Source of the DNA: Parvularcula sp. BBD 1991-13
Lineage (GTDB): Bacteria; Pseudomonadota; Alphaproteobacteria; Caulobacterales; Parvularculaceae
Reading direction: 5' to 3'
DNA length: 64,000 nucleotides
Assembly (NCBI GenBank): GCA_001657385.1
Contig: LYSZ01000005.1
Span: 124,001 to 188,000, forward strand
The notes under the pieces were generated by a model. The model saw only the letters and a list, made by a program, of their open reading frames with translations, was not told the DNA's origin and ran no database searches. Made by a program: the position numbers and the translations under genes. Positions 1 through 8,883 of the stretch are shown here, piece by piece. The number at the start of each line of letters is the position of its first letter. Within the stretch, counting starts at the first letter, position 1.

Positions 1-24
1 CGGACGGCCCGGTAGCCAGGGGAG

Positions 25-1338
25 TTGATCGCCGCCTTGATAAAACTTCCTGACAATCATGAGCAGCGCTTCGAGCTGAGCAACGAAGTGCATGCGCGCC
101 CGCCGGAGCCGCTGACCGCGCCGGCGAAGGTGTCGTGCATCGCGCTGATTACCGACTGGCCCTATCGCGAGGACGACCGGCGGGTGGTGGTCGATCTCAC
201 CAGCCGGTACGGCGCGACGCCGCCGGGTCAGGGCGTGAAGCATTACAGCGTCGATCTGCGCGATTTCCGACTGGTCTGGGAACGGCATACGGAATTTACC
301 CGCTACACCTTTATCGTCCGCGGCGACGAGGACGATCTGTTTTCTTCCCCCGCGATCGACGCGGCCCCGCCGGAATGGGTCGCCGGCCTGCCCGGCAAGC
401 TGATCGTCGCCGCCAATGCGGCGCTGGTGGAAGGCAGCGAGGACGTTTCCGATTTTACCCCCTTTTCGGAACGGTATTTCAGCGGCGCGGCCCTGATCGG
501 CTCGCACATCACCGGCGGCGCGGCGACCGCGCTGACCGATTTTCGCATTCATAATGACGGGGCCAGCCGGTTCCTGATACGGAACAAATCCATGTCGCCC
601 TGGCATGCGGGACGGATTGTCCAGCGGCTGCTCGAAATCGAGACCTATCGAATCATGGCGCTGCTCGCCCTGCCGGTGGCGCAGCGGCTGAGCCCGAATC
701 TCAGCGCGTGGGAAAACGACCTGTCCGCGGTCACCGCCGCCATGACCCGGGCGGGCGATGCGGAAGAGCCGAAAATGCTCGACCGGCTCACCACGCTTCA
801 GGCCGCGATCGAACTCAGCCATACCCAGAGCCAGTTCCGCTTCAACGCGGCCGCCGCCTATTACGCGCTGGTCCAGCGCCGCATCGAGGAATTGCGCGAA
901 GACCGGCTGACCGGCATGCAGACCTTCAGGGAATTCACCGAGCGGCGGCTCGCGCCGGCCATGGGCACCTGCGCCTCCGCCGCGGCGCGGCAGGCGGCCC
1001 TGTCCGAACGGGTGGAGCGCGCGGCGCAACTCCTGTCGACGCGGGTCGACATGTCGCTGGAGCGTCAGAACCAGGCGGTGCTCGAAAGCATGAACCGCCG
1101 CGCGGAACTGCAACTTCGCCTGCAACAGACGGTGGAGGGGCTCTCCATCGCGGCGATCACCTATTACATCGTCGGCGTCATCGGCTACATGGCCAAGGGG
1201 CTTGAAAAGGCCGGCGCGAACCTGGACGCGGCGATCGTGATGGGGGCGAGCGCGCCCTTCGTGCTGGCCTTGTCCGCGTTCGGGGTGTGGCGCGCGCGCA
1301 AGCTTCTGCACCGGCGCGAAAAAGAAACGGACGCCTGA
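25..1338 (+). CDS. DUF3422 family membrane-anchored protein
   Basis: The 437-aa product opens with the asparagine/histidine-rich signature (LSNEVHARPPEPL) typical of the DUF3422 family, whose biochemical role is unknown. The C-terminal sixth carries two hydrophobic segments (about residues 375-395 and 402-422), so the protein is probably a soluble domain tethered to the inner membrane. A TAG in frame at 13-15 shows the gene begins inside the window. Start codons are TTG at 25 or TTG at 37, behind AGGGGAG; neither spacing is ideal. Proteins of this family often sit beside photosynthesis gene clusters, but a role in phototrophy is not shown. It ends just upstream of the crtI promoter. Confidence 0.85.
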   Translation: MIAALIKLPDNHEQRFELSNEVHARPPEPLTAPAKVSCIALITDWPYREDDRRVVVDLTSRYGATPPGQGVKHYSVDLRDFRLVWERHTEFTRYTFIVRGDEDDLFSSPAIDAAPPEWVAGLPGKLIVAANAALVEGSEDVSDFTPFSERYFSGAALIGSHITGGAATALTDFRIHNDGASRFLIRNKSMSPWHAGRIVQRLLEIETYRIMALLALPVAQRLSPNLSAWENDLSAVTAAMTRAGDAEEPKMLDRLTTLQAAIELSHTQSQFRFNAAAAYYALVQRRIEELREDRLTGMQTFREFTERRLAPAMGTCASAAARQAALSERVERAAQLLSTRVDMSLERQNQAVLESMNRRAELQLRLQQTVEGLSIAAITYYIVGVIGYMAKGLEKAGANLDAAIVMGASAPFVLALSAFGVWRARKLLHRREKETDA

Positions 1339-1357
1339 CCTTCGGTTCCGTTCGCTC

Positions 1358-1386
1358 TTGCCTTTCTTTTCATGACCCTGTTAGAT
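1358..1386 (+). promoter_or_regulatory. Predicted crtI promoter (-35 TTGCCT, -10 TTAGAT)
   Basis: TTGCCT (1358-1363) and TTAGAT (1381-1386) are 17 bp apart. Transcription would start near 1393-1395, at the crtI ATG. The -10 abuts the PpsR-type operator. No Shine-Dalgarno sequence lies before the ATG, which fits a leaderless mRNA. Prediction by eye only. Confidence 0.4.
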
Positions 1387-1403
1387 GTCAACTTATGTTG
1401 ACA
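1386..1403. promoter_or_regulatory. PpsR/CrtJ operator of crtI
   Basis: TGTCAACTTATGTTGACA is an exact TGT-N12-ACA palindrome with TGTCA/TGACA arms, the known PpsR/CrtJ recognition sequence. It overlaps the apparent crtI start codon at 1395. A degraded second copy (ACG-N12-ACA, 1411-1428) follows after 7 bp, the usual tandem spacing. Confidence 0.8.
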
Positions 1404-2987
1404 GGTTCCGACGCTCTGGCGTTTGACAACGCGGCGATCAAGCCGCCCGGCGGCGACGGATCGCGCGCCGCCGACGCGCCCGCCGGTCTTGACGGACAGC
1501 CCGGCGCCGGGAAGACGGCGCTCGTCATCGGCAGCGGGTTTGGCGGCCTCGCCGCGGCGGTCCGGCTTGGCGCGATGGGCTATCGCGTGAAGGTTCTGGA
1601 GCGGCTCGACGCCCCGGGCGGGCGGGCGCGGGTGTTCCGCCAGGACGGGTTTGTCTTCGACGCCGGACCGACCATCATCACCGCGCCGTTCCTGTTCGAG
1701 GAATTGTGGTCCTTGTGCGGACGGCGATTTGCGGACGATGTCGATCTTCAGCCGGTGACGCCGTTCTATCGCATCCGGTTCGACGACGGATCGGTGTTTT
1801 CCTATTGCGGCGACCCTGAAGCGATGCGGCGTGAGGTAGAGCGCTTTTCGCCCGGCGATGTCGCCGGGTACGAACGGTTCATGGCCTACAGTCAGGAGCT
1901 TTGCGACAGTCTCTTCGAAGGTCTGTGCGATAAGCCTTTTCATCGCTTCGGCGAAATGCTTCGGGTTCTGCCGGATCTTGTCCGCCTGCAGGGGCGGCGG
2001 TCCGTCTACGCTGTGGTTTCCGATTTTATCAAGGACCCGCGCCTGCGGATCGTATTCAGTTTTCACCCGTTGCTGATCGGCGGCAATCCGTTTTCCGCAA
2101 GCGCTGTCTATGCGCTTATTCCATATCTTGAGCGTCGCTGGGGCGTGCACTTCGCCATGGGTGGAACGGGCAAGCTGGTTGAGGGGCTTGTCAAGCTGAT
2201 CCGCGGACAGGGCGGCGATATCGTTTACAACGCCGACGTCTCGCAGATCCTGGTGGACGAAGGCGCGGCGAAGGGCGTCAGGCTCGCCAATGGCGACGTT
2301 GTGAAAGCCGATGTGGTCGTCTCCAACGCCGACGTCTCGACAACCTATCACGACCTTTTGCCCGAAGGGCTCGCACGGCGCTGGACGCCGAAGCGCGTGG
2401 AGAAGGCGCGCCATTCCATGAGCCTGTTCGTATGGTATTTCGGCACCCGGAAGAAATACGACGATGTCGGCCACCACACGATCGTCCTGTCGCCGCGCTA
2501 TCGCGCCTTGCTGCGGGACATTTTCACGAAGAAAATCCTTGCCGAAGACGCTAGCCTCTACCTGCACCGGCCGACCTGCGCCGATCCGTCGCTGGCGCCG
2601 GACGGGTGCGATGCGTTTTACGTGTTGTCGCCGACGCCCAATCTTGAAAGCGGCGTCGACTGGTCCGCGCAGGCCGAGGCTTATCGCCGGATGGTCGAGC
2701 GCCGTCTTGTCGAGACCATGATGCCCGATCTGGAGGAGACCATCGTCACGTCGCGCGTCATGACGCCGCAGCATTTCAAGGACGAGCTTCGCGCCTTTAA
2801 CGGCGCGGGTTTCAGTCTTGAACCGGTGCTCATGCAGAGCGCGTGGTTCCGCCCGCACAACCGCAGCGGCGCGGTTAAAAATCTCTATCTTGTCGGCGCG
2901 GGGACTCACCCCGGCGCGGGCGTGCCGGGCGTTCTGTCCTCGGCGCGCGTGCTGAACAGGGTCGTTCCCCATGCGCAACATGTTTGA
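1395..2987 (+). CDS. crtI: Phytoene desaturase CrtI
   Basis: FAD-dependent enzyme that introduces double bonds into phytoene in acyclic carotenoid synthesis. The dinucleotide-binding motif VIGSGFGGLAAAVRLG comes after a roughly 40-residue low-complexity leader. The FDAGPTIITAP stretch and the C-terminal GAGTHPGAGVPGVL motif are diagnostic of CrtI/CrtD desaturases. With the ATG at 1395 the protein has 530 residues. The frame stays open upstream to 1287, but that extension runs into the DUF3422 gene and the operator, so 1395 is preferred. It overlaps crtB by 17 bp, indicating translational coupling. Whether it performs three or four desaturations cannot be read from sequence. Confidence 0.95.
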   Translation: MLTGSDALAFDNAAIKPPGGDGSRAADAPAGLDGQPGAGKTALVIGSGFGGLAAAVRLGAMGYRVKVLERLDAPGGRARVFRQDGFVFDAGPTIITAPFLFEELWSLCGRRFADDVDLQPVTPFYRIRFDDGSVFSYCGDPEAMRREVERFSPGDVAGYERFMAYSQELCDSLFEGLCDKPFHRFGEMLRVLPDLVRLQGRRSVYAVVSDFIKDPRLRIVFSFHPLLIGGNPFSASAVYALIPYLERRWGVHFAMGGTGKLVEGLVKLIRGQGGDIVYNADVSQILVDEGAAKGVRLANGDVVKADVVVSNADVSTTYHDLLPEGLARRWTPKRVEKARHSMSLFVWYFGTRKKYDDVGHHTIVLSPRYRALLRDIFTKKILAEDASLYLHRPTCADPSLAPDGCDAFYVLSPTPNLESGVDWSAQAEAYRRMVERRLVETMMPDLEETIVTSRVMTPQHFKDELRAFNGAGFSLEPVLMQSAWFRPHNRSGAVKNLYLVGAGTHPGAGVPGVLSSARVLNRVVPHAQHV

Positions 2988-4017
2988 TAGCGGCGCAGGA
3001 GAGCGCCGCGGCGACTATGAGCGGTGTGCACGGATGATTCGCTGCGGGTCGCGCAGTTTTTTCGCCGCCTCCCTGTTGCTGCCGCGTGAGGCGCGCGAAG
3101 CCGCCTATGCGATTTACGCCTTCTGTCGCTATTCCGATGACGTCGTCGATCTCGGCGGCGGCGGTCTTGGCGATATCCGCCGGCTTTACGGCCGGCTTGA
3201 CGCCGCTTATGCGGGCGCGCCCCACGACTCGCCCATCGATCGCGCCTTCGCCGATGTGGTCTTGCGCTACGGCGTGCCGAGGGCGTTGCCGGCGGCTCTG
3301 CTGGAAGGGCTTTGCTGGGACGCGCAGGGCCGGCGGTATCAAAGCTTCGATGATTTGTGCGACTACGCCGTGCGCGTTGCGGGGGCGGTCGGCGCCATCA
3401 TGTCGGTGCTGATGGGCGCGCGCTCGCCCTCGGCGATCGCGCGGGCAAGCGATCTTGGCGTCGCCATGCAATTCACGAACATCGCCCGCGACGTGGGCGA
3501 GGATGCAAGGGCGGGACGGATATACATCCCCTATGACTGGCTTACCGAGGCGGGGCTCGACGTGGAGCCCTGGCTCTCGGCGCCGGCGCCGAACGAAGCT
3601 GTCCGCACCGCGACGAAACGCCTGCTGGACGTGGCGGCGGACTATTACGCCCGCGGACTTTCCGGCATCGCCCTGTTGCCGGGCAGTTGCCGCGCCAGCA
3701 TTGTCGCGGCCGCGCATATCTATGCGGATATCGGCGCGGTGATTGCGGCGCACGGCTATGATTCGATAACCCGCCGCGCAACCACGTCAGGCGGTCGAAA
3801 GCTCGTTCTGTTGCTGGAGGCGCTGACGGCGCCGACGCCTGATGCGGCGGTCCGCGACGCGCCGCCCCTGCCGGCGGCGCGGTTCCTCGTCGACGCCGTT
3901 GATGCGCAACCCGGCCGTCTGCGGGCGGCGGCGCAGGACGATTCCTTCGGCGCCGTGATCGACTTGTTCATGCGACTTGAAAAACGCGACCGCACGGTGG
4001 CGGATATCGCGCGTTAG
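2971..4017 (+). CDS. crtB: Phytoene synthase CrtB
   Basis: Condenses two geranylgeranyl diphosphates to phytoene. The 348-aa protein has both aspartate-rich motifs of squalene/phytoene synthases: DDVVD at residues 56-60 and DVGED at 174-178, the latter within the conserved QFTNIARDVGEDARAGRIYIP segment. The start lies inside the 3' end of crtI, so the two form one unit. The last 60 or so residues are alanine- and proline-rich and little conserved. Confidence 0.95.
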   Translation: MRNMFDSGAGERRGDYERCARMIRCGSRSFFAASLLLPREAREAAYAIYAFCRYSDDVVDLGGGGLGDIRRLYGRLDAAYAGAPHDSPIDRAFADVVLRYGVPRALPAALLEGLCWDAQGRRYQSFDDLCDYAVRVAGAVGAIMSVLMGARSPSAIARASDLGVAMQFTNIARDVGEDARAGRIYIPYDWLTEAGLDVEPWLSAPAPNEAVRTATKRLLDVAADYYARGLSGIALLPGSCRASIVAAAHIYADIGAVIAAHGYDSITRRATTSGGRKLVLLLEALTAPTPDAAVRDAPPLPAARFLVDAVDAQPGRLRAAAQDDSFGAVIDLFMRLEKRDRTVADIAR

Positions 4018-4106
4018 GGGAGGGTTGCGGGCCTTTCATGCGCCGCGCCGCCTTTGTTTCCCCCGCCGTCATCGCCTATAGTCGAAGGGCGGAGGTGGCG
4101 GAGCCC

Positions 4107-4256
4107 ATGGCGAACTCAATTGCGCTGATTGAACTTCTGGTCTTGCATGGCGCCCTGATCGGGTGGGCCGTCTGGGAGTACCGCAAGACCGACGCTCTCC
4201 ACAAGAAAACGCTGGAGGAGGAGCGGGCGCGACGGACCGGCGAGCGCGCGGATTAA
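4107..4256 (+). CDS. Small membrane protein downstream of crtB (49 aa)
   Basis: A 49-aa ORF starting at the ATG at 4107 behind a good GGAGGT ribosome site (4091-4096). Residues 4-22 form one hydrophobic helix, followed by a charged tail rich in Lys, Arg and Glu. Longer readings from 4038 lack a ribosome site. It probably belongs to the crtIB transcript; small single-pass ORFs occur next to crtB in other photosynthesis clusters. Function unknown. Its TAA overlaps the TAA of the convergent crtC gene within a TTAA palindrome. Confidence 0.6.
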   Translation: MANSIALIELLVLHGALIGWAVWEYRKTDALHKKTLEEERARRTGERAD

Positions 4257-5170
4257 AGGCGCGGCATGCGGAAAGGCAGCAGGGCCTTGACGATCGGCGA
4301 GCGGAGCCGGTTCCCCGAAAAAGTTTCGTGCACGGCCATGCGTTCGGCCCCGAACAGCCGCTGGGCGATGAGCGAGCGGCTGTAAAACGGGGTGTCTTCG
4401 AATGTCTTCAGGACGGCGAGACGGTCGCGGGCTTCGGATCGCGTGCGGCGTTCGATGCGCCAGACGGGAGTCGGCGCAATCATGTGCTCCGCTGGCGGAT
4501 CGAACGGTTCGGCGTCGCCGTTGCCGGTAAACCGCAGGGCGAGCGAGCGCGCCGGCCCGTTCCGTGGGTCGGTGTTGTAAAGAATCGCGGTCTCTCCGCG
4601 CCCAAGATGAGCGCGGGACCAGTCCCAATAGGAAAAAGCCTGCTCCAGCGGTTCGTCGCCGTCATTCGTATCGACATAGCCTTCGCCGCGCCAGGCGAGA
4701 GCGGGCGAGGAAAATTCCGCCTCCACTTGGGCGGACGGGGCGAGGGGCCGCCAGCGATGGCGACCGCCCGCATCGATGGAAAAGACGTCGCGGCCAAGCG
4801 CCGGCAGGTGAAGGCGGATGACGCCCTTGAGCCGGCGCGGAACCGGCGCCGTCCACTCATCGATCTCGATCGTGAGCGTGTCGCCGTCGATTGTCAGCGC
4901 GCTTGGCCCGATGCGCAGCCGCGCCGGTTCGGTTTCGACATCCGCGCGGCGGCGTTCGGTCATCGCCCAGCGGCTGCCGCGCGGGCCGTAAAGGGCGACA
5001 TTGACGGCGCAATGGTCGAGCGGCGCGCGCCGTCCCGCCCAGGCGTAATAGGGAGAAAAAACGCTGCCGATGAACGCGATAACCGTTAATCCGTATACGC
5101 CGTCATCGCTTAGCGCGTCCGCGTACCACCAGGCGTAGCCGCCGGGGGCGACGCCGCGGTCAAACCGCAA
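4253..5170 (-). CDS. crtC: Carotenoid 1,2-hydratase (hydroxyneurosporene synthase) CrtC
   Basis: Adds water across the psi end group of acyclic carotenoids, the first step towards methoxylated end groups. The conserved N-terminal block PGGYAWWYADALSDDG is followed by IAFIGSVFSPYYAW, and the central SYWDWSRAHL segment is also typical. The frame stays open to 5641, but that part is antisense-like reading of crtD; the domain begins near 5160. The only plausible nearby start is TTG at 5170 behind AAGGA, giving about 305 aa against roughly 280-400 in the family, so the start is uncertain. It overlaps the end of crtD by about 60 bp and is cotranscribed with it. Confidence 0.88.
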   Translation of the reverse strand: MRFDRGVAPGGYAWWYADALSDDGVYGLTVIAFIGSVFSPYYAWAGRRAPLDHCAVNVALYGPRGSRWAMTERRRADVETEPARLRIGPSALTIDGDTLTIEIDEWTAPVPRRLKGVIRLHLPALGRDVFSIDAGGRHRWRPLAPSAQVEAEFSSPALAWRGEGYVDTNDGDEPLEQAFSYWDWSRAHLGRGETAILYNTDPRNGPARSLALRFTGNGDAEPFDPPAEHMIAPTPVWRIERRTRSEARDRLAVLKTFEDTPFYSRSLIAQRLFGAERMAVHETFSGNRLRSPIVKALLPFRMPRL

Positions 5171-6663
5171 TCCTTGAGCACCGCTCTCGCCGCCGCCTGC
5201 CCCGAGAGGGCCGCCATCGGCACGCCCGGCCCCGGATGCACGCTTCCCCCCGCCAGGTAGAGGCCCCGCAGCGTCGTTCGCACCCCCGGCCGCTGGAACG
5301 ACGCCCGCCAGCCGTGGCTCGCCATGCCGTAGATCGCGCCCCCGGTCCCCGGAAACCGTTCCGCGAAATCGTTCGGGGTCGCCGCGCGTTTGTGATCCGG
5401 CGGCGCGGCGATCGTCAGGCCGCATTGGCGCAGATGCGCGTTCATCCGCTCTTCGCATTGGTCGATCTCCTGTTCGGTAAAGACATGGGCGTCGCCGATC
5501 GCCGGCGCGTTGACGAGGCAGAACAGCCTTTCCGCGTCGCCGCCCGGCGACGTTCCGCCCTGTCGCCCGTCCTCTTGCCGGTCCGGGGCGAAGATATAGG
5601 TCGTGGGCGTGGGCGCCATTGATTTGCGCCGGAAGACGCAATCGAATTCCTCACGGTAATCGTCCGAGAAAAACACATTGTGTACGGACAGGTCGAAACC
5701 GGACGCCGCGCCCAGCATGGTCCAGGTCATCGCCGATTGCGAGCGCTGCGCGTGGCGCGCGGCGGGCGGGACCGCGTCCGCGACGGCGCGCCCGAAACCG
5801 CCATTCGCCACCGCGGCCGCGTCGCCATTGACGATGACCGCGTCGGCGTCGACGCGCGCGCCCGATTGCAGCACCACGCCGCGCGCCCGGCCCTGATGGG
5901 CGATGATCTCCTCCACATGGGCGTCATAGGTCGTCTCGACGCCGTTATCGCGCGCGACGGTTTCAAGCGCGCGGGCGAGGGCGGCCATGCCGCCGTCCAG
6001 CGTCCACACGCCGCTCTGTTCCACATGGGCGATCAGCGCCAGCGTCGCCGGCGCATCGAACGGCGACGAGCCGCAATAGGTAGCATAACGGGCGAACAGT
6101 TGCCGCAGCCGGGGGTCGCGAAACTGTTTGGACAGGGCTTTCCACATGGATGAGAACGGCTGAACATTGCCCAGGGCCAGCGGATTCGCGCCCTTCAGGA
6201 GGCCGACCATGTCCGGCCTGTCGCTCAGGAGAAACGGATCGCGCAGGGTTTCGTACATCTCCTTCGTCCGGCGCAGGAAACTGCGATAGCGCTCGGCCTC
6301 CGCGCGCCCGGCGAAATCCGCGATCGCCGCCGCCGATCGCTCTTCGTCGCGATAAAGATCAAGCCTCGATCCGTCGCGCCAGCCGTGCCGCGCCAGCCTG
6401 TTCAGCATGGACAGGGACACATGATCGTCAAAGCGCGCGCCCGCTTTCTCGAACAGCGCGTCGAACACCCAGCGCATCGTGAAGACCGTCGGGCCGGAAT
6501 CGATGCGGGCGTCGCCGATGGCGGTCTGACTGACCTTGCCGCCCGGCGCCGCGGCCCGTTCGAACAGGCGCACCTCGCAATGCCGCGACAGGGCGACGGC
6601 GGCGGCGAGCCCGCCCATGCCGGCGCCGATGACGGCCACTCGTGGTTTTTGCGTCTGCGCCAT
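5110..6663 (-). CDS. crtD: Methoxyneurosporene/hydroxyneurosporene dehydrogenase CrtD
   Basis: FAD-dependent C-3,4 desaturase of hydroxylated or methoxylated acyclic carotenoids, a paralogue of CrtI. The N-terminal motif VAVIGAGMGGLAAAVAL binds FAD, the substrate-domain signature RIDSGPTVFTMRWVFD follows, and the C-terminal YLAGGSVHPGPGVPMA motif closes the fold. The protein has 517 aa, the usual length. It is read leftward from the shared crtD-crtE promoter and overlaps crtC. Confidence 0.93.
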   Translation of the reverse strand: MAQTQKPRVAVIGAGMGGLAAAVALSRHCEVRLFERAAAPGGKVSQTAIGDARIDSGPTVFTMRWVFDALFEKAGARFDDHVSLSMLNRLARHGWRDGSRLDLYRDEERSAAAIADFAGRAEAERYRSFLRRTKEMYETLRDPFLLSDRPDMVGLLKGANPLALGNVQPFSSMWKALSKQFRDPRLRQLFARYATYCGSSPFDAPATLALIAHVEQSGVWTLDGGMAALARALETVARDNGVETTYDAHVEEIIAHQGRARGVVLQSGARVDADAVIVNGDAAAVANGGFGRAVADAVPPAARHAQRSQSAMTWTMLGAASGFDLSVHNVFFSDDYREEFDCVFRRKSMAPTPTTYIFAPDRQEDGRQGGTSPGGDAERLFCLVNAPAIGDAHVFTEQEIDQCEERMNAHLRQCGLTIAAPPDHKRAATPNDFAERFPGTGGAIYGMASHGWRASFQRPGVRTTLRGLYLAGGSVHPGPGVPMAALSGQAAARAVLKDCGLTAASPPAATPGGTRTR

Positions 6664-6708
6664 CGGCTAGTCCTTGCCCGTTTCCTTGTCCGTTCGTCGC
6701 CCGATAAG

Positions 6709-6726
6709 TGTCAATATAAATTGACA
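6709..6726. promoter_or_regulatory. PpsR/CrtJ operator, crtD-crtE intergenic, site 1
   Basis: TGTCAATATAAATTGACA is an exact TGT-N12-ACA palindrome between the divergent crtD and crtE. Its right arm supplies the TTGACA of the crtE promoter, so bound repressor would block RNA polymerase. It also covers the predicted crtD transcription start near 6718. Confidence 0.85.
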
Positions 6727-6754
6727 TTATAAAATGACTAGCTAGCATGACAAA
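6721..6754. promoter_or_regulatory. Divergent crtD/crtE core promoters
   Basis: Rightward (crtE): TTGACA (6721-6726), 16 bp, TAGCAT (6743-6748). Leftward (crtD): TTGTCA on the minus strand (plus 6748-6753), 16 bp, and a perfect TATAAT (plus 6726-6731). The two promoters overlap back to back and are both covered by the two operators. crtE has a good AAGGAG ribosome site near 6758. Confidence 0.5.
6735..6752. promoter_or_regulatory. PpsR/CrtJ operator, crtD-crtE intergenic, site 2 (imperfect)
   Basis: TGACTAGCTAGCATGACA has the TGACA arm and one mismatch in the other arm (TGA for TGT). It begins 8 bp after site 1, the spacing typical of cooperative PpsR binding to tandem sites. Confidence 0.6.
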
Positions 6755-6769
6755 AAAAGGAGAGCGCGT

Positions 6770-7645
6770 ATGGACACCGACGCTTTCATCGAGCGCGCGC
6801 TGGAGCGCGCCGTTTGCGCCGCCGACCGCGGCGCGGCGCCGCCGAAACTGATCGCCGCCATCCGCCACGCGCTTTTTCCCGGCGGCGCGCGCGTGCGCCC
6901 GCAGCTCTGCCTGGCGGTGGCGCACGCCTGCGGGGCGAGAACGGACGACGACTTCCAGCCCGCCGTCGCGGCGGCTGCGGCGGTCGAGCTTCTGCATTGC
7001 GCTTCGCTGATCCATGACGACCTGCCCTGTTTCGACGCCGCCGAACTGCGGCGCGGAAAGCCGTCCGTGCATGTCGCCTATGGCGAAGCGCTGGCCGTGC
7101 TGGCCGGAGACGCCATGATCGTCATGGCGTTCGAAACGCTCTCGCGCGACTGCGCCGCGCCGTCGCGGCTCGGCGCCCTGACTGCGATCATCGCCGGCGC
7201 GGTGGGGCCCCCCTTCGGCATTGTCGCCGGCCAGGCGTGGGAGAGCGAGCCTGAAATCGAGTTGAGCCGGTATCATCGCTCCAAGACCGGGGCGATGTTC
7301 GTCGCCGCCGCGACCGCCGGCGCCGCCGCCATGGGGGCCGACAAGACGCCTTGGCGAGCCATGGGCGACCGGCTTGGCGAAGCTTACCAAATTGCCGACG
7401 ACATTCGCGATTTCGTCATGGAGGAAAACGCGCTGGGCAAGCCCGCCGGACAGGATGCGGCGAATGCGCGGCCCAACGCGGTGGACACGCTGGGGCTGCG
7501 GGGCGCGTTCGATCAGCTGAACGAGCTGATTCGCGATGCGGCCGATTCCGTTCCCGACTGTGCGGGCGCAGACAATTTGCGGGAGCTGGTTTACGCGCAG
7601 GCGCGCCGGCTTGCGCCCAAGGACCTGATTCGCAGCCTTGCGTAG
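6770..7645 (+). CDS. crtE: Geranylgeranyl diphosphate synthase CrtE
   Basis: Makes the C20 diphosphate used for phytoene and for the bacteriochlorophyll tail. This 291-aa trans-prenyltransferase has the first aspartate-rich motif DDLPCFD (residues 83-89), with a four-residue insert as in bacterial GGPP synthases, and the second motif DDIRD (210-214). The ATG follows a good AAGGAG site. First gene of the rightward crtE-crtF unit, divergent from crtD as in Rhodobacter. Confidence 0.93.
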   Translation: MDTDAFIERALERAVCAADRGAAPPKLIAAIRHALFPGGARVRPQLCLAVAHACGARTDDDFQPAVAAAAAVELLHCASLIHDDLPCFDAAELRRGKPSVHVAYGEALAVLAGDAMIVMAFETLSRDCAAPSRLGALTAIIAGAVGPPFGIVAGQAWESEPEIELSRYHRSKTGAMFVAAATAGAAAMGADKTPWRAMGDRLGEAYQIADDIRDFVMEENALGKPAGQDAANARPNAVDTLGLRGAFDQLNELIRDAADSVPDCAGADNLRELVYAQARRLAPKDLIRSLA

Positions 7646-7718
7646 GACGGGCTGTCGCGCCATGGCGCGTCCGATGCGGCTTGGATGACAGGGGCGGCGT
7701 TCAACCGCGGGAGACCTT

Positions 7719-8825
7719 ATGCGCTTGCCTGAGCGCTTTTACCGTTGGCGCAACCGGCTCCTGACCGACGCCGGGTTTCGGAAATGGGCCGCCTCGTTCC
7801 CGCTCACGCGGCCGATCGCGCGCGCCAAAGCGCGCGAGGTTTTCGATCTGTGCGCTGGGTTTGTCTATTCGCAGGTGCTGTACACCTGCGTGGCGCTGGA
7901 TATTCTCAGGATCGTGCGCGACGCGCCCCTGGACGTCGAGACCCTGGCGGCGCGGATCGCGATGCCCGCGGACGGAACGGACAGGCTGGCGCGCGCGGCG
8001 GCTTCGTTGAAGCTGTTGCGGCGGCGCGCCGACGGGCGCTACGGTCTCGGCGAGCGCGGGGCGGCGCTGCTGGGCGCGCCGTCCGTCCTCGACATGATCA
8101 GCCATCATGCTGTTCTGTATGCTGATTTACAGGACCCGGCGGCGCTGTTGCGGCGGCGTTCCTCGGAAACGCAGCTCGCCGAATTCTGGCGATACGCCAG
8201 GGGCGAGGGCGCAAAGGCGCTGCAGACCGGAGACGTCGCGGCCTATTCCGACCTGATGGCCTCGACGCAGGCGTTCGTCGCCGAGGAAATACTCGATGCA
8301 TATTCCTTTCGCGACTGCCGGCGCCTGCTGGACGTCGGCGGCGGGGCGGGGGCGTTTGTCCGCGCCGCCGGCGCGGCGGCGCCGCATCTTCACCTGATGG
8401 TGTTCGACTTGCCGGCGGTCGCCCGGATCGCCGAGGCGCGGCTCGCCGAGGCGGGATTCGGGGCTCGCGCAAGCTGTTTCGGCGGGGATTTCCTCCGCGA
8501 TCCGTTGCCCGAGGGCGCCGATGTGATGACGCTGATCAGGGTGCTGCATGATCATGACGATGACGCCGTCGACGTGATTTTACGCGCTGCGCGCAAGGCC
8601 TTGCCGCAGGGCCGGCCGCTGCTGATCGCCGAGCCAATGGCCGAAACCCCCGGCGCGGAGGCGATGGGAGAGGCGTATTTCGGGCTTTACCTGTGGGCCA
8701 TGGGCGCCGGGCGGCCGCGCTCTTCCCTGGAATTAAAGGCGTTTTTACAGCGCGCCGGCTTCCCGAAAGTCAAGAATGTTGCAACGCGACAACCCCTGCT
8801 GACCAGCTTGATCGTTGCAACATAA
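7719..8825 (+). CDS. crtF: Hydroxyneurosporene O-methyltransferase CrtF
   Basis: Methylates the 1-hydroxyl group of acyclic carotenoids with S-adenosylmethionine, following CrtC and CrtD. The 368-aa protein has a winged-helix dimerisation region (about residues 40-130) and a class I methyltransferase fold with the SAM motif LLDVGGGAGAF (203-213) and a later DLPAV acidic loop. It lies 73 bp after crtE and immediately before the bchC promoter. Confidence 0.93.
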   Translation: MRLPERFYRWRNRLLTDAGFRKWAASFPLTRPIARAKAREVFDLCAGFVYSQVLYTCVALDILRIVRDAPLDVETLAARIAMPADGTDRLARAAASLKLLRRRADGRYGLGERGAALLGAPSVLDMISHHAVLYADLQDPAALLRRRSSETQLAEFWRYARGEGAKALQTGDVAAYSDLMASTQAFVAEEILDAYSFRDCRRLLDVGGGAGAFVRAAGAAAPHLHLMVFDLPAVARIAEARLAEAGFGARASCFGGDFLRDPLPEGADVMTLIRVLHDHDDDAVDVILRAARKALPQGRPLLIAEPMAETPGAEAMGEAYFGLYLWAMGAGRPRSSLELKAFLQRAGFPKVKNVATRQPLLTSLIVAT

Positions 8826-8843
8826 AGATAAATCACGAAAAAA

Positions 8844-8861
8844 CGTCTTTTTAGATTGACA
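8844..8861. promoter_or_regulatory. PpsR/CrtJ operator of bchC, site 1 (imperfect)
   Basis: CGTCTTTTTAGATTGACA matches TGT-N12-ACA with one change in the first base. Its right arm contains the TTGACA -35 element of the bchC promoter. It is separated by 8 bp from a perfect second copy. Confidence 0.65.
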
Positions 8862-8883
8862 GATATGTGTGTCAATTTACTAT
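8856..8883 (+). promoter_or_regulatory. Predicted bchC promoter (-35 TTGACA, -10 TACTAT)
   Basis: TTGACA (8856-8861), 16-bp spacer, TACTAT (8878-8883). Start of transcription would fall at about 8890-8891, where an in-frame ATG lies (8891). No Shine-Dalgarno sequence precedes it. Both elements are embedded in the two PpsR operators. Confidence 0.55.

Noticed and set aside
1287-1394. Upstream extension of crtI to 1287
   Set aside because: It would overlap the DUF3422 coding end, pass through the promoter and operator, and adds no conserved residues.
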